Shown here piece after piece: positions 8,728 through 18,878 of a stretch of 64,000 bases of DNA. The DNA is from Paraburkholderia franconis (lineage in GTDB: Bacteria > Pseudomonadota > Gammaproteobacteria > Burkholderiales > Burkholderiaceae), in assembly GCF_009362735.1 (NCBI RefSeq), contig NZ_WHNP01000003.1, positions 1 through 64,000 of the forward strand, in the 5' to 3' direction. Each line of letters opens with the position of its first letter. The first letter of the stretch is position 1. A program made the translations under genes and the position numbers. The notes beneath the pieces were generated by a model that had not been told where the DNA came from, ran no database searches, and saw nothing but the letters and a program-made list of their open reading frames with translations.

Positions 8728-9234
8728 ATGGTAGTCGCCGTGTATCCGGGTACGTTCGATCCGCTCACGCGTGGTCACGAGGACCTCGTGCGTCGCGCAT
8801 CGAGCATTTTCGACACGCTGGTGGTGGGAGTGGCCGATAGCCGCAACAAGAGGCCGTTCTTTTCGCTCGAAGAGCGGCTCGACATCGCCAATGAGGTGCT
8901 CGGCCACTATCCGAACGTGCAGGTAATGAGTTTCAAGGGGCTATTGAAGGATTTCGTCCGAGTCAACAACGCGCGCGTGATCGTGCGCGGTCTGCGCGCC
9001 GTATCCGATTTCGAGTACGAGTTTCAGATGGCGGGTATGAACCGCTATCTGCTGCCGGACGTCGAGACGATGTTCATGACGCCATCCGATCAGTATCAGT
9101 TCATCTCGGGCACGATCGTCCGCGAGATCGCCCAGTTGGGCGGCGACGTGAGCAAGTTCGTGTTCCCGTCGGTGGAAAAGCGGCTGCAGGACAAGGTCGC
9201 GGCGATGGAGCAGGCTCGGGCGGCGCAACCGTGA
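8728..9234 (+). CDS. coaD: phosphopantetheine adenylyltransferase
   Basis: This 168-residue cytosolic enzyme transfers AMP from ATP to 4'-phosphopantetheine, the penultimate step of coenzyme A synthesis. The nucleotidyltransferase start [17 protein letters not shown] contains the T/HxGH motif (TRGH). The [10 protein letters not shown] segment supplies the second ATP-binding motif, and [16 protein letters not shown] is the conserved phosphopantetheine and dimer region. A GAGAGGAGAAAT ribosome site precedes ATG 8728. Length equals that of the usual CoaD (about 160-170). It lies 113 bases downstream of rsmD. Confidence 0.96.
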   Translation: MVVAVYPGTFDPLTRGHEDLVRRASSIFDTLVVGVADSRNKRPFFSLEERLDIANEVLGHYPNVQVMSFKGLLKDFVRVNNARVIVRGLRAVSDFEYEFQMAGMNRYLLPDVETMFMTPSDQYQFISGTIVREIAQLGGDVSKFVFPSVEKRLQDKVAAMEQARAAQP

Positions 9235-9364
9235 TCTTCGGCGCCTGACGGAGTGCTGCGTCCTCGTAGTCGATAACCGGATGCGGCGCATGGTCTATCC
9301 GACAGGCGTAGAATCGTGGATTACGGAATGTTAGCCGGCATGCGCGCGACGCGCGCCGGCATGA

Positions 9365-9634
<270 letters not shown>

Positions 9635-9642
9635 TCTCACAA

Positions 9643-9667
9643 AAGCGGCACACGGGACGCGCCGCTT
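9643..9667. terminator. possible terminator between ferredoxin and hisC
   Basis: AAGCGGC and GCCGCTT form a 7-bp stem around 11 bases between convergent genes; the following GTCTTGTT is only a weak T-tract. Confidence 0.45.
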
Positions 9668-9687
9668 GTCTTGTTCCCGGCGTTATA

Positions 9688-10755
9688 TCAGCCGACGATC
9701 TCCTTCAACGCGTTCACGAGCGTATCGCACTCGGCATCGGTGCCGATCGAAATACGCAGATGCTGATCGATGCGCGGCGCCTTGAAGTGCCGCACGAAGA
9801 TTTCTTTTTCCCTGAGCCGCGCTGCAAGCGTCGCGGCATCGTATCCGGCGTGTCGTGCGAACACGAAATTCGCTGATGACGGCACGACGTCGAAGCCGAG
9901 CGCCGTCAATTGCGTAGTGAGCCGCTCGCGGCTCGCGATCACTTTTTCGGTGCAATCGCGGAACCACGCGTCGTCCTCGTACGCGGCCGTTGCGGCGGCT
10001 TGTGCCAAACGGTCGAGCGGATACGAGTTGAAGCTGTCCTTCACGCGATTCAACGCATCGATCAACGCAGCATCGCCGAACGCAAAGCCGACGCGCATGC
10101 CGGCGAGCGAGCGCGACTTCGACGTCGTATGCACGACGAGCAGATTCGGATACTTGCCGATCAGCGAAATCGCAGACTGCGCGCCGAAGTCCACATACGC
10201 TTCATCGACGACAACCACCGAATCGGGATTCGATGCGACCACTCGCTCGATGTCCGATAGCGGCAGCGTGTGGCCAGTCGGTGCATTCGGATTTGGAAAG
10301 AGGATGCCGCCGTTCGGCTGCGTGTAGTCGTCGATGCGAATCTTAAAGGCGTCATCGAGTGGAATCGTCCGATACGCGACATCGTAGAGACGCGCGTACG
10401 TTGGATAGAAGCTGTACGTGATGTCGGGAAAGAGAATCGGCTTATTGTGCTTCAGAAGCGCCTGAAACACGGTCGCGAGCACTTCATCGGAGCCGTTGCC
10501 CGCAAACACCTGATCGGCGTTCAGACGATGATGCGCGGCGACCGTCTCACGCAACGCGCGCGCAGTCGGATCGGGATAGCGGCGCAAGGATTCGGCGTGC
10601 TCGCCCAGTTCGTTGCGGATCGCGCTCACCACGCCGGGAGACGGCGGATACGGATTCTCGTTGGTGTTCAGCTTCACGGGATGCGCAAGCGCGGGCTGCT
10701 CGCCCGGCACGTATGGCGTCAGCCGATGAACGATATCGCTCCAGTAGCGGCTCAA
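9688..10755 (-). CDS. hisC: histidinol-phosphate aminotransferase
   Basis: This 355-residue PLP enzyme converts imidazole-acetol phosphate to histidinol phosphate in histidine synthesis. It shows [54 protein letters not shown] and the Schiff-base lysine region [18 protein letters not shown]. The best start is TTG at 10755: AAAGGAGAG sits 3-11 bases before it, and the product then begins (M)[19 protein letters not shown]. The in-frame upstream TTG at 10785 has no such site. This is probably the stand-alone HisC paralogue, since the rest of the his operon is not here. It follows pth by 26 bases. Confidence 0.92.
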   Translation of the reverse strand: MSRYWSDIVHRLTPYVPGEQPALAHPVKLNTNENPYPPSPGVVSAIRNELGEHAESLRRYPDPTARALRETVAAHHRLNADQVFAGNGSDEVLATVFQALLKHNKPILFPDITYSFYPTYARLYDVAYRTIPLDDAFKIRIDDYTQPNGGILFPNPNAPTGHTLPLSDIERVVASNPDSVVVVDEAYVDFGAQSAISLIGKYPNLLVVHTTSKSRSLAGMRVGFAFGDAALIDALNRVKDSFNSYPLDRLAQAAATAAYEDDAWFRDCTEKVIASRERLTTQLTALGFDVVPSSANFVFARHAGYDAATLAARLREKEIFVRHFKAPRIDQHLRISIGTDAECDTLVNALKEIVG

Positions 10756-10781
10756 GCTTCTCTCCTTTTTAGACGCTCGCG

Positions 10782-11384
10782 TCAAGGATTGCGATGCAAC
10801 TGCATCATCGCGCGTTCGAGTTCGCCTTTGACGACAGTTGGCATCACGGCAAGCGCGCGTTCGATCGACGCGTCGATCACGTCCTGCTCTTCCCTGCGCG
10901 GCGGCTTCAGCACGTAGTTCGCGACGTCCGGTTTCGCGCCCGCGCGGGCGCTCTCGGGAATCAGGTCGCGCGGGTGGCCGATGCCGATACGAAGTCGCCA
11001 GTATTGCTGCGTCGACAGATGCGCGGAAATGTCCTTCAGGCCATTGTGTCCGCCGCTGCCGCCGCCGAGTTTCAGCTTGACGGTGCCGGGCGGCAGATCG
11101 AGTTCGTCGTGCGCGACGAGAATTTCATCCGGCAGGATCTTGAAGAAATGCGCGAGCGCGACGACCGATTGACCCGAACGGTTCATATACGTCTGCGGCT
11201 CGAGCAGATGCACCTCTTCGCCATACAGACGTGCTTTCGCGTAGAAGCCATGAAAGCGCCGTTCGTCGCGCAACGTCGCGCCTGCTTCGCGCGCGAGTTG
11301 GTCGACGAGCCAGGCGCCGGCGTTGTGGCGGGTCGCGGTGTATTCGGCGCCCGGATTGCCGAGCCCGACGATCAGCTTGATCAT
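10782..11384 (-). CDS. pth: peptidyl-tRNA hydrolase
   Basis: This 200-residue cytosolic esterase recycles peptidyl-tRNA released prematurely from ribosomes. It has the signature [21 protein letters not shown], with the catalytic His in [13 protein letters not shown], and the central [29 protein letters not shown] block, followed by RLRIGIGHP. The C-terminus has an additional Arg-rich tail ending MMQLHRNP. It lies downstream of rplY, but a good terminator at 11429-11463 separates the two. The rplY-pth order is widespread in proteobacteria. Confidence 0.96.
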   Translation of the reverse strand: MIKLIVGLGNPGAEYTATRHNAGAWLVDQLAREAGATLRDERRFHGFYAKARLYGEEVHLLEPQTYMNRSGQSVVALAHFFKILPDEILVAHDELDLPPGTVKLKLGGGSGGHNGLKDISAHLSTQQYWRLRIGIGHPRDLIPESARAGAKPDVANYVLKPPRREEQDVIDASIERALAVMPTVVKGELERAMMQLHRNP

Positions 11385-11428
11385 GTTCGAGTGAGCTGCG
11401 CGGCACGCACGCAGCCTGGAAAAAATCG

Positions 11429-11463
11429 AAAAAAAACCCGCCGGGGGTAAACCGCGGCGGGTT
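11429..11463 (-). terminator. rho-independent terminator of rplY
   Basis: On the minus strand AACCCGCCG pairs with CGGCGGGTT (arms at 11455-11463 and 11435-11443) and is followed by a run of seven T, then CGA and six more T. It separates rplY from pth. Confidence 0.88.
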
Positions 11464-11505
11464 ACGTCGACCGTTCCATTGAAACGGATCGAGAGGATAG
11501 CGGCC

Positions 11506-12117
11506 TTATTCGGCAGCCGGCGTTTCGCCTTCAGCCGATGCTTCTTCCGACACGGTACCAGCAGGAATCGGTGCCGACACGATCACCGGGTTTTCTGCTG
11601 CAAGGTGCGCAACGAGTGCGACGCCAGCCGGCAGAACGATGTCCGCTAAGTGCAGCGATTGACCCGCTTCGATCTTCACCAGATCGACTTCGATGAACTC
11701 CGGCAGAGCGGCCGGCAGGCATTCGACTTCGATTTCGTTGATGACGTGCGAGATCACCGCGCCACCCAGCTTCACAGCCGGGTTGGTTTCCTGGTTCAGG
11801 AAGTGCAGCGGCACCTTCGTGTGAATCTTCTTGTTCGCGTCGACGCGCTGGAAGTCCACGTGCAACACGAGCTGACGGAACGGGTGGTATTGCACGTCGC
11901 GCAGCAGAACCTGTTGCGACTTGCCTGCCACTTCCAGATCGAGAATCGACGAGTGGAATGCTTCTTTCTTCAGTGCGTGAAACAGCGCGTTGTGATCGAG
12001 TTCGATCAGTTGCGGTTCGCCGGCGCCGTACACGATACCCGGGGTCTTGCCCGAGTTACGCAGGCGGCGGCTCGCACCCGTACCTTGCAGATTACGCTCG
12101 AAAGCGATGACTTTCAT
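11506..12117 (-). CDS. rplY: 50S ribosomal protein L25 (Ctc form)
   Basis: This 203-residue protein of the 5S rRNA-binding L25/TL5/CTC family is a two-domain version. The N-terminal L25 domain (about 1-92) shows [17 protein letters not shown] and the C-terminal TL5/CTC beta domain (about 95-185) includes [26 protein letters not shown], which is absent from the 94-residue E. coli protein. It ends in an acidic Ala/Glu tail. ATG 12117 (MKVIAFERN) is preferred over the ATG four codons upstream because GGAGA lies five bases before it. It is the second gene after prs. Confidence 0.95.
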   Translation of the reverse strand: MKVIAFERNLQGTGASRRLRNSGKTPGIVYGAGEPQLIELDHNALFHALKKEAFHSSILDLEVAGKSQQVLLRDVQYHPFRQLVLHVDFQRVDANKKIHTKVPLHFLNQETNPAVKLGGAVISHVINEIEVECLPAALPEFIEVDLVKIEAGQSLHLADIVLPAGVALVAHLAAENPVIVSAPIPAGTVSEEASAEGETPAAE

Positions 12118-12200
12118 TTGATTCTCCATTATCTGCCCGCGACCAGGCAGTAAGACGAGGCTTGCATACCCAAAACTGGATTAGCGGCCCCAGACACGAC

Positions 12201-12226
12201 GGCGTGAACCTTCGTCCGTTCACGCC
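12201..12226 (-). other. hairpin between prs and rplY
   Basis: GGCGTGAAC and GTTCACGCC form a perfect 9-bp stem around eight bases. It has no T-tract of its own and lies directly downstream of the prs terminator-like hairpin, so it could act in rplY leader regulation. Confidence 0.4.
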
Positions 12227-12233
12227 GATATGC

Positions 12234-12263
12234 AAAAGCGCCGCATTCGTCATGCGGCGCTTT
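12234..12263 (-). terminator. terminator-like hairpin after prs
   Basis: On the minus strand AAAGCGCCGCAT pairs with ATGCGGCGCTTT around five bases, ten bases after the prs stop, followed by a short TTTT. This is probably an attenuating terminator ahead of rplY. Confidence 0.75.
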
Positions 12264-12273
12264 CGCGGATACT

Positions 12274-13230
12274 TTAGCTTTCCGCGAACAGCGACATCAC
12301 CGAGTCGCCGCGACGGATGCGCGAGAACGTTTCGGCCAACAGACCTGCGCTCGTCAGCGAGCGGATCTTCGGGCACGAGCGGGCTTCTTCGCCGAGCGGG
12401 ATCGTATCGGTAACGACGACTTCGTCGAGCGCCGAAGCCGCAATGCGCGCGCCAGCACCGCCCGACAGAACCGGGTGCGTCGCATACGCGAAAACCTTCG
12501 TCGCGCCGCGCTCCTTCAGCACTTGCGCTGCCTTGCAGAGCGTGCCGGCCGTATCGACCATGTCGTCCATGATCACGCAGGTGCGGCCTTCGACTTCACC
12601 GATGATGTTCATCACTTCGGCGACGTTCGCCTTCGGACGACGCTTGTCGATGATGGCCAGATCGCAGTTCAACTGCTTTGCCAGCGCGCGGGCGCGGACC
12701 ACGCCGCCGACGTCCGGCGACACGACCAGCAGGTTCTCGTGATTCTGCTTGCGCAGATCGCCGAGCAGCACAGGCGTTGCGTAGATGTTGTCGACGGGGA
12801 TGTCGAAGAAGCCTTGAATCTGGTCAGCGTGCAGATCCATCGTGATGATCCGCTCGACGCCAGCGATTTCCAGCATGTTCGCCACGACCTTCGCCGAGAT
12901 CGCGACGCGCGCCGAACGCGGGCGGCGATCCTGACGCGCATAGCCGAAGTAGGGGATGGCTGCCGTGATCCGGCCGGCGGATGCGCGCTTGAGCGCATCG
13001 ACCATGATCATCAGTTCCATCAGATTGTCGTTGGTCGGCGCGCACGTGGACTGCAGGACGAAGACGTCCTTGCCACGAACGTTTTCCTGAATCTCGACCT
13101 GAATCTCGCCGTCCGAGAAACGGGAGACCATTGCTTTACCGAGGGGAATACCGAGGATCTTGACGACTTCCTGTGCAAGCGCCGGATTTGCGTTGCCAGT
13201 AAAAACCATCAGGCCGTCATGGCTGCTCAT
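12274..13230 (-). CDS. prs: ribose-phosphate pyrophosphokinase
   Basis: This 318-residue enzyme makes PRPP from ribose 5-phosphate and ATP, feeding nucleotide, histidine and tryptophan synthesis. Motifs visible are [20 protein letters not shown], the ATP flexible-loop region [24 protein letters not shown] and the PRPP-binding [14 protein letters not shown]. Two adjacent ATG codons exist (13233, 13230). The second is preferred because AGG is better spaced from it and the product then starts [12 protein letters not shown] as in relatives. It follows tRNA-Gln by about 48 bases and is probably co-transcribed with ispE and the tRNA. Confidence 0.96.
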   Translation of the reverse strand: MSSHDGLMVFTGNANPALAQEVVKILGIPLGKAMVSRFSDGEIQVEIQENVRGKDVFVLQSTCAPTNDNLMELMIMVDALKRASAGRITAAIPYFGYARQDRRPRSARVAISAKVVANMLEIAGVERIITMDLHADQIQGFFDIPVDNIYATPVLLGDLRKQNHENLLVVSPDVGGVVRARALAKQLNCDLAIIDKRRPKANVAEVMNIIGEVEGRTCVIMDDMVDTAGTLCKAAQVLKERGATKVFAYATHPVLSGGAGARIAASALDEVVVTDTIPLGEEARSCPKIRSLTSAGLLAETFSRIRRGDSVMSLFAES

Positions 13231-13277
13231 CATGCACCTGCTTCAGGCTGTGGGAGGCGAGGAACTGCGAGAATTTT

Positions 13278-13354
13278 TGGCAGGGGAGGAAGGACTCGAA
13301 CCCTCGCATGCCGGAATCAAAATCCGGTGCCTTAACCAACTTGGCGACTCCCCT
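13278..13354 (-). tRNA. tRNA-Gln (anticodon TTG)
   Basis: A 77-base cloverleaf can be folded on the minus strand. The acceptor stem is AGGGGAG/CTCCCCT, the D-loop contains AAGTTGGTTAAGGC, and the anticodon arm CCGGA-TTTTGAT-TCCGG has anticodon TTG. The T-arm GAGGG-TTCGAGT-CCTTC follows. Discriminator G is followed by an encoded CCA. It sits between ispE and prs, a conserved position in Burkholderiaceae, and is probably processed from the operon transcript. Confidence 0.96.
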
Positions 13355-13371
13355 ACACTAACTTTGAGCTT

Positions 13372-13396
13372 CACTGAATGTGTAGGCCATTCAGTG
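13372..13396 (-). other. hairpin between ispE and tRNA-Gln
   Basis: CACTGAATG and CATTCAGTG pair perfectly around seven bases in the short ispE-tRNA gap. No T-run follows, so a role as a processing or stability structure next to the tRNA 5' end is more likely than termination. Confidence 0.4.
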
Positions 13397-13405
13397 CCGC
13401 GAAAC

Positions 13406-14287
13406 TTATGCCGCGAAAGCGAAGAGTGGATGCGTATCCAGACTTGCTGCTACTGCACTGTTCCATTCGACTGGCAGTTTGGCTTGCGCCGCCACCGCTT
13501 CATCTTTGCTACGGAACGATGCAAAAACGCTAGCACCTGATCCCGTCATCCGCGCTGGCGCGATGTCGCCAAACCATCGAAGCACCTGCGCGACTTCCGC
13601 GTATTTTCCCGCGACAACCTGCTGCATATCATTCCGGCCGAAGCTGTCTGGCCATTCTGCGTTGCAGCTATGCTGTGCAAGAAAGTCTGCTATTGTGAGG
13701 GCTTTCGTATCTCTTGTCAACGTTTTTTCGGAAAAAATCGCTGAGGTTGGAACGTGAACCCTCGGTGTCACCACCAGAAAGTGGCGCGGCGGCAATTGTA
13801 CCTGCTCAAGTTCCTCTCCGATACCCTCTGCGAAGGCATTTTTTCCGAAGATAAAGAACGGCACGTCGGCGCCTAGTTTGACTGCGAGCGCCTGCAATTC
13901 CGCGCGCGGCAAAGCGACCTTCCAAAGACGGTTCAGCGCGAGCAGTGTCGTCGCCGCGTCGGAGCTGCCGCCGCCCAGGCCAGCGCCCATCGGCAGGCGC
14001 TTGTCGATCTCGATGTTCACGCCGAGGCGCGCGCCCGTGTGCTCTTTGAGCAGCTTCGCTGCGCGCACGGTGAGGTCGGTGTCGGCGGGAACATCGGCGA
14101 TCTCGGTGCCACGCGTGATCGCGCCATCGTCGCGAAGCGTGAAGTGCAGCGTGTCGCCCCAGTCAAGCAACTGGAACACCGTCTGCAATGCGTGATAACC
14201 GTTCGGCAGACGTCCGGTGATGTGCAGGAAGAGATTCAGCTTCGCCGGAGCGAGACAGTCGCGCAGCGAGTCGTTCGTTTCGATCAT
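13406..14287 (-). CDS. ispE: 4-diphosphocytidyl-2-C-methyl-D-erythritol kinase
   Basis: This 293-residue GHMP kinase phosphorylates CDP-methylerythritol in the MEP route to isoprenoids. It has the substrate segment [22 protein letters not shown], the GHMP ATP-binding motif [15 protein letters not shown], and the C-terminal [14 protein letters not shown] glycine motif. ATG 14287 ([10 protein letters not shown]) was chosen over a TTG four codons earlier. It lies downstream of lolB with a 29-base gap, the conserved lolB-ispE-tRNA-prs order. Confidence 0.95.
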   Translation of the reverse strand: MIETNDSLRDCLAPAKLNLFLHITGRLPNGYHALQTVFQLLDWGDTLHFTLRDDGAITRGTEIADVPADTDLTVRAAKLLKEHTGARLGVNIEIDKRLPMGAGLGGGSSDAATTLLALNRLWKVALPRAELQALAVKLGADVPFFIFGKNAFAEGIGEELEQVQLPPRHFLVVTPRVHVPTSAIFSEKTLTRDTKALTIADFLAQHSCNAEWPDSFGRNDMQQVVAGKYAEVAQVLRWFGDIAPARMTGSGASVFASFRSKDEAVAAQAKLPVEWNSAVAASLDTHPLFAFAA

Positions 14288-14316
14288 GAGTCTTTGCAAG
14301 GAGCGCGTGCGCGCAA

Positions 14317-14949
14317 TTACTGGTCGAGCACGAGCTTGATGTCGAGCGGCGGTTCGGAGCGTTCGAGATTCAGGCGCTTCACGCCGGTTGCGGGCGCATC
14401 GGCATAGGCGAGATAGTCGATCGTCCAGCCGTCCTGTTGAATCTGCTTCAGATGCGATTGCTGCTGCGGATCGCTTTCGGTCGTCGCTCTCGACGTCGGC
14501 GCGACGGACGGCTGCAGCCAGTAGCGCAGTCCTTCGACGGGCAGCGTGAAGCCGAGCGCATTCTGCATCAGCGTGGAGACGTTATCGGCCGTCATCGGCT
14601 GACGGTTCGGCAGTTCGAGCGTGGCGGTCGCCGGCGATGACGTCACGATCGCCATGGTCTGTCCGAGCGGATTGCGCAATTGCACCGTGACGGTGTCGCC
14701 GTGTTCCTGCCAGTCGAAATTGCCGTATGCGTTGCGCTGCTGGCCGTTCTGGTCGACGTACTGAACGGCGAAACGGCCGTGATAGGCGCGGGCCGTCTGC
14801 GCGGTGACGGCCGTTGCGGCATTCGACGTGGATGGGCCCTGCGGCTTGACGGAAGCACAGCCCGCCAGGGCGACGACGGCTGCGGCTGCGAGACCCAGCG
14901 CCGCGCGGCGCGGCGCCGGAGTTGAAAACACGAGATGGGGAAAAAGCAT
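14317..14949 (-). CDS. lolB: outer-membrane lipoprotein receptor LolB
   Basis: This 210-residue lipoprotein accepts lipoproteins from LolA and inserts them into the outer membrane. A lipoprotein signal peptide ends in the lipobox LAGC (Cys about residue 32, from [16 protein letters not shown]). The mature part shows [28 protein letters not shown] and the conserved hydrophobic-loop region typical of the family. The start codon overlaps the stop of the upstream TPR gene (TGATG), which implies translational coupling. The next gene is ispE, the usual neighbour. Confidence 0.9.
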   Translation of the reverse strand: MLFPHLVFSTPAPRRAALGLAAAAVVALAGCASVKPQGPSTSNAATAVTAQTARAYHGRFAVQYVDQNGQQRNAYGNFDWQEHGDTVTVQLRNPLGQTMAIVTSSPATATLELPNRQPMTADNVSTLMQNALGFTLPVEGLRYWLQPSVAPTSRATTESDPQQQSHLKQIQQDGWTIDYLAYADAPATGVKRLNLERSEPPLDIKLVLDQ

Positions 14950-16790
14950 CAGAGATCGTTCACCTGAAAACGTTTGAGCGTTTTTACGAGTGTGTCGTTG
15001 TCCGGTTCGAGCTTGCGCGCATCGCGCCATGCTGCGCGCGCCTGGTCCTGATCGCCGCTCTTCCACAGCACTTCACCCAGATGCGCACCGATTTCGGCGT
15101 TCGGCTGCAGATCGTAGGCCCTGCGAAGCAGATTGATCGCATCCGTCGTATCGCCCAGCCGGTACTTGACCCAGCCGACACTATCCATGATGAACGCATC
15201 GTTCGGCGCCAGCGACAGCGCCTTTTCGACGAGCTTGTCCGCTTCCTGCAGACGCTGGTTGCGATCCGCGAGCGAGTAGCCGAGCGCGTTGTATGCCTGC
15301 GCGTTATCCGGTTGCGTGCGCATCAGCTTGCGCAGTTGCGTTTCCATCACGTCGAAATGGCTGTTCTTTTCCGCAGCCATTGCGTAGTCGTAGGTGAGAT
15401 CGGGGTCCTCCGGGAAATCGCTCGTGGCTTGCGCGAGCCGCGTTTCGGCTTCCGAATAGCGCTTCGCGTCGAACAGAATGGCGGCGTCGGTACGCGCGAT
15501 CAGCGCCTGATCGCGCGGGTCCTGCGGATGAATGCCCGCAAGCAGCTTGCGCGCGTCATCGACTTTGCCCTGCTTTTCCAGCAACTGCGCGCGCGTGATC
15601 TGCGCGGGGACGTACTGCGTGCTGGTCGGCGAAATCTTGTCCAGCCAGCGGCCGGCTGCGTCGTTGTCCTTCTGTTCGAGCGACAGTTGCGCGAGATAGA
15701 TATACGCCTGACCGGCATCCGCGCCCGGCATTTTTTCGGCTCTCTGCGCGTACTGCTGCAGATAGTTCTGCGCTTCGGGCAGATTCTTTTGCTGGATCTT
15801 GATCAGCGCAAGCGCCATCAGCGGCGTCAGATCGTTCGGGTTGTCCTTCTGCATGTACTCGAACTGTTTCTGCGCGTCGTCGAGGCGATCGCTCGCGAGA
15901 TACATTTGCGCGAGCGCGAGCCGTGCTTCATGCGACCTCGGATTGGCCTTGACATACCTTTCCAGCGACTCGATGCCTTCCTTGCGTTCTTCCGGTCCCA
16001 TCTGCGAGAGCAGCAGCGCAGCGGGCAGATAGTCGGGCTTGAGCTTGAGTGCCTGTTCGAGCGACTTGCGCGCGCCGGGCGCATCGTCGGCGAGAAGCTG
16101 CTGACGCGCCATCGCGAATTGCGCTTCCGGGCGGTTCATGTCGTTCGCGAGCAGATCCTGCAGCACGTGCAATCCGCCTACACGATTCGGCCCGCGCGAA
16201 ATCAGCAGCTGTAGCGCGAGAATGCCGTTGCTGCGATTTTCCGGCGCGATCTTCGCGAGTTCTTTCGCGAGCATCGGCTTTGCGTCATCGGGCTTGCCCG
16301 ACAGCACGAGCAGCGATGCGTCGAGTTGCGCGGCGCGCTCGGACGTCGGCGCATATTGTTGCCACAGTTGCGCGGCCGTCAGCGCATCCGACGGACTCTG
16401 CGCAGCGAGCGCGATTTCAGTCGCGCGCTGCGCCATGCGCGGATCGTGCGTGTCGCGAGCGAGCGAGAGATAGGTCTGATACGCGGGCGCAGGCTGATTG
16501 CGCTGCAGCGCGACTTCGGCTGCGAGCACCTGGAAGACGATCTGGCTCGTCAGCGCAACGTTCGGCAGATTGTTCTTTTCTTCGGCGGATTCAGGGCCGA
16601 AGGCGTCTTGCACGGATACGGCGTTGTCATCCGTATCGGGCGACGGATCCTGGGCATGCGCGGGCAATGCGGCGAGCGCCCAGACAGCCAGAGCGGCCAC
16701 ACCGAGCAGCCGGCGTGGGGAAACAGCGTGCGGCACGCTGTTCACACCAGTCCGGCGCTTAAAAAACTGCGTAACGAAGGACAGGTTCAT
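14949..16790 (-). CDS. tetratricopeptide-repeat protein (exported)
   Basis: This encodes 613 residues with an N-terminal basic stretch and signal peptide (LLGVAALAVWALAALPAHA, cleavage near residue 46). It is followed by an array of TPR units, for example LARDTHDPRMAQRATEIAL, ALKLKPDYLPAALLLSQMG and TDAINLLRRAYDLQPNAEIG. It has no catalytic motif. The mature protein is probably a periplasmic or outer-membrane-associated scaffold. ATG 16790 (MNLSFVTQFFKRR) was taken because the upstream frame adds non-conserved residues. Its stop overlaps the lolB start, tying it to lipoprotein sorting by context only. It is divergent from mutM. Confidence 0.85.
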   Translation of the reverse strand: MNLSFVTQFFKRRTGVNSVPHAVSPRRLLGVAALAVWALAALPAHAQDPSPDTDDNAVSVQDAFGPESAEEKNNLPNVALTSQIVFQVLAAEVALQRNQPAPAYQTYLSLARDTHDPRMAQRATEIALAAQSPSDALTAAQLWQQYAPTSERAAQLDASLLVLSGKPDDAKPMLAKELAKIAPENRSNGILALQLLISRGPNRVGGLHVLQDLLANDMNRPEAQFAMARQQLLADDAPGARKSLEQALKLKPDYLPAALLLSQMGPEERKEGIESLERYVKANPRSHEARLALAQMYLASDRLDDAQKQFEYMQKDNPNDLTPLMALALIKIQQKNLPEAQNYLQQYAQRAEKMPGADAGQAYIYLAQLSLEQKDNDAAGRWLDKISPTSTQYVPAQITRAQLLEKQGKVDDARKLLAGIHPQDPRDQALIARTDAAILFDAKRYSEAETRLAQATSDFPEDPDLTYDYAMAAEKNSHFDVMETQLRKLMRTQPDNAQAYNALGYSLADRNQRLQEADKLVEKALSLAPNDAFIMDSVGWVKYRLGDTTDAINLLRRAYDLQPNAEIGAHLGEVLWKSGDQDQARAAWRDARKLEPDNDTLVKTLKRFQVNDL

Positions 16791-16877
16791 ACAGATCCGT
16801 TCAATGTTTCGGACGATTGTAACGCGCTCGCTACAATAAGCGCATAACCACGGACGCAAGTTGCAGACCAGTTAGAC

Positions 16878-17708
16878 ATGCCAGAGTTGCCAGAAGTTGA
16901 GGTTACGCGACGCGGAATCGAGCCGTTTGTCGCTGGGCGGCGCGTCGAGCGCGTCGACGTACGCACGCCCGCGTTGCGCTGGCCGATTCCAGCCGGTTTC
17001 GCGCGCCTGCTGCATGGCCGGCTGGTCCACAAAGTGGAACGGCGCGGCAAATATTTGCTGTTCGAGATCGACGAGGGCTGGTTCATCGTGCATCTCGGCA
17101 TGACAGGGACGCTCAGAGTGCTGCGCAACGTGCCGCATCCGCCGGCAGCCGCAAAACACGATCACGTCGACTGGGTCTTCGACGACTTCATTTTGCGCTT
17201 TCGTGATCCGCGCCGCTTCGGCGCCGTCTTATGGCACCCGCGCTCGGCAGGCGACATTCTTGATCATCCCTTGCTGGCAGCGCTCGGCGTCGAGCCGTTC
17301 GCACCTTCTTTTTCCGGTGCGCTGCTGCATCGTAAGACGCGCGGGCGCAAGGTATCAGTGAAGCAGGTGCTGCTCGCAGGTGAAATCGTCGTCGGCGTGG
17401 GCAACATTTACGCATCCGAATGCCTGTTCCGCGCCGGCATCCGGCCGACCACGCCCGCTGGACGCATCTCGCTCGTTCGTTACGATCTGCTTGCAGATGC
17501 CGTGCGCGCCACGCTCGCGTCCGCGATCGAAAAGGGCGGCAGCACATTGCGCGATTTCGTCGGCAGCAACGGCGAGAGCGGCTACTTCCAGCTCGACTAT
17601 TTCGTCTATGATCGCGCGGGTCTGCCATGCCGCGTGTGCGGCACGCCGATCAAACAGATCGTGCAGGGGCAACGCTCCACTTACTACTGTCCGACCTGTC
17701 AGCGCTGA
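16878..17708 (+). CDS. mutM: formamidopyrimidine-DNA glycosylase (Fpg)
   Basis: This 276-residue bifunctional glycosylase/AP lyase excises 8-oxoguanine opposite C. The N-terminal catalytic Pro and Glu are in [13 protein letters not shown], the conserved lysine is in [10 protein letters not shown], and the helix-two-turn-helix is around [13 protein letters not shown]. The C-terminal zinc finger is CRVCG...YYCPTC. Length is typical. Eight bases separate its stop from mutY, so the two genes form a GO-repair operon. Confidence 0.96.
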   Translation: MPELPEVEVTRRGIEPFVAGRRVERVDVRTPALRWPIPAGFARLLHGRLVHKVERRGKYLLFEIDEGWFIVHLGMTGTLRVLRNVPHPPAAAKHDHVDWVFDDFILRFRDPRRFGAVLWHPRSAGDILDHPLLAALGVEPFAPSFSGALLHRKTRGRKVSVKQVLLAGEIVVGVGNIYASECLFRAGIRPTTPAGRISLVRYDLLADAVRATLASAIEKGGSTLRDFVGSNGESGYFQLDYFVYDRAGLPCRVCGTPIKQIVQGQRSTYYCPTCQR

Positions 17709-17715
17709 ATCATTC

Positions 17716-18867
17716 ATGTCCGCTTCCGTTTCCTCGACCGCTTCTTCGGCTGCCTCTTTGAGCGCATCTGCGACCGCCACTTCGATCGCATCTTCAACAA
17801 TACCCGCTCTGTCCGATTTCTCTGTGCGCCTGATCGCATGGCAGCGCGAACATGGCCGTCATGACCTGCCGTGGCAGAACACGCGCGATCCATACCGGAT
17901 CTGGCTGTCCGAGATCATGTTGCAGCAGACGCAGGTGTCGACGGTGGTTCCGTACTACGCGCGCTTTCTCGCGCGTTTCCCCGATGTCGCCGCGCTCGCC
18001 TGCGCGCCCGCCGACGACGTGATGACGCTGTGGGCCGGCCTCGGCTACTACACGCGCGCGCGCAATCTGCATCGCTGCGCGCAGGTCGTCGTCGAACAGC
18101 ACGGCGGCAGGTTTCCGGAATCAGTGGAAGCGCTCGCGGACTTGCCTGGCATTGGACGATCGACGGCGGCTGCGATTGCATCGTTCGCATTCGGCGCGCG
18201 CGCGACGATTCTTGACGGCAACGTGAAGCGCGTGCTTGCGCGCGTATTCGGCGTCGAAGGTTTTCCGGGCGAGAAGAAGGTTGAGAACGGCATGTGGCTG
18301 CTCGCGGAATCGCTGCTGCCCGTGAACGTAACCGACGATGACGTGAGCGCCTACACGCAAGGCCTGATGGATCTCGGCGCGACGCTGTGCGTGCGTGGCA
18401 AACCCGATTGCGCGCGCTGTCCGTTCGCGGTGGACTGCGTGGCGAAGGTGACGGGCCGTCAGCGCGAATTGCCGGCGGCGCGTCCGAAAAAGACCGTGCC
18501 GACGCGCCGCACATGGATGCTGCTGCTGCGCGACGGCGATACCGTGATGCTCGAAAAGCGTCCGCCATCGGGCATCTGGGGCGGCTTGTGGAGTTTGCCG
18601 GAAGCGGCGGATGAAGCGGCGCTCGTGCAACTCGCGCGCGACTTCGGCGCGAGCGCCGATGTGTCGCCGCTTGCGCCGCTCACGCATGTGTTCACGCACT
18701 TCAGGCTTGATATCGAGCCGCGTCTTGCCGAACTCGATCGCTCTTCAAACGCCGCGAACGCACGCGACGCCGAAACCGTATGGATGTCGCTGAACGAACT
18801 CGACGCGTTTGGCGTGCCTGCTCCCGTGCGTAAGCTGCTAGAAGGCCTGCAGGGTTCGCTGATCTGA
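17716..18867 (+). CDS. mutY: adenine DNA glycosylase
   Basis: This 383-residue enzyme removes A mispaired with 8-oxoG. After a variable Ser/Ala-rich leader of about 35 residues, the catalytic core starts WQREHGRHDLPWQ. It contains the Glu of SEIMLQQTQV, the HhH motif LPGIGRSTAAAI, the catalytic Asp of ILDGNVKRVLARVFG, and the [4Fe-4S] ligands C-x6-C-x2-C-x5-C in CVRGKPDCARCPFAVDC. A C-terminal NUDIX-like 8-oxoG recognition domain begins about residue 260. ATG 17716 lies eight bases after the mutM stop. The Ser/Ala leader is unusual and suggests the true start could be internal. Confidence 0.95.
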   Translation: MSASVSSTASSAASLSASATATSIASSTIPALSDFSVRLIAWQREHGRHDLPWQNTRDPYRIWLSEIMLQQTQVSTVVPYYARFLARFPDVAALACAPADDVMTLWAGLGYYTRARNLHRCAQVVVEQHGGRFPESVEALADLPGIGRSTAAAIASFAFGARATILDGNVKRVLARVFGVEGFPGEKKVENGMWLLAESLLPVNVTDDDVSAYTQGLMDLGATLCVRGKPDCARCPFAVDCVAKVTGRQRELPAARPKKTVPTRRTWMLLLRDGDTVMLEKRPPSGIWGGLWSLPEAADEAALVQLARDFGASADVSPLAPLTHVFTHFRLDIEPRLAELDRSSNAANARDAETVWMSLNELDAFGVPAPVRKLLEGLQGSLI

Positions 18868-18878
18868 TCGGCCGCGAG

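Noticed and set aside
13372..13396. Terminator between ispE and tRNA-Gln
   Set aside because: The 9-bp hairpin has no T-tract on the minus strand, so it is listed only as a hairpin.
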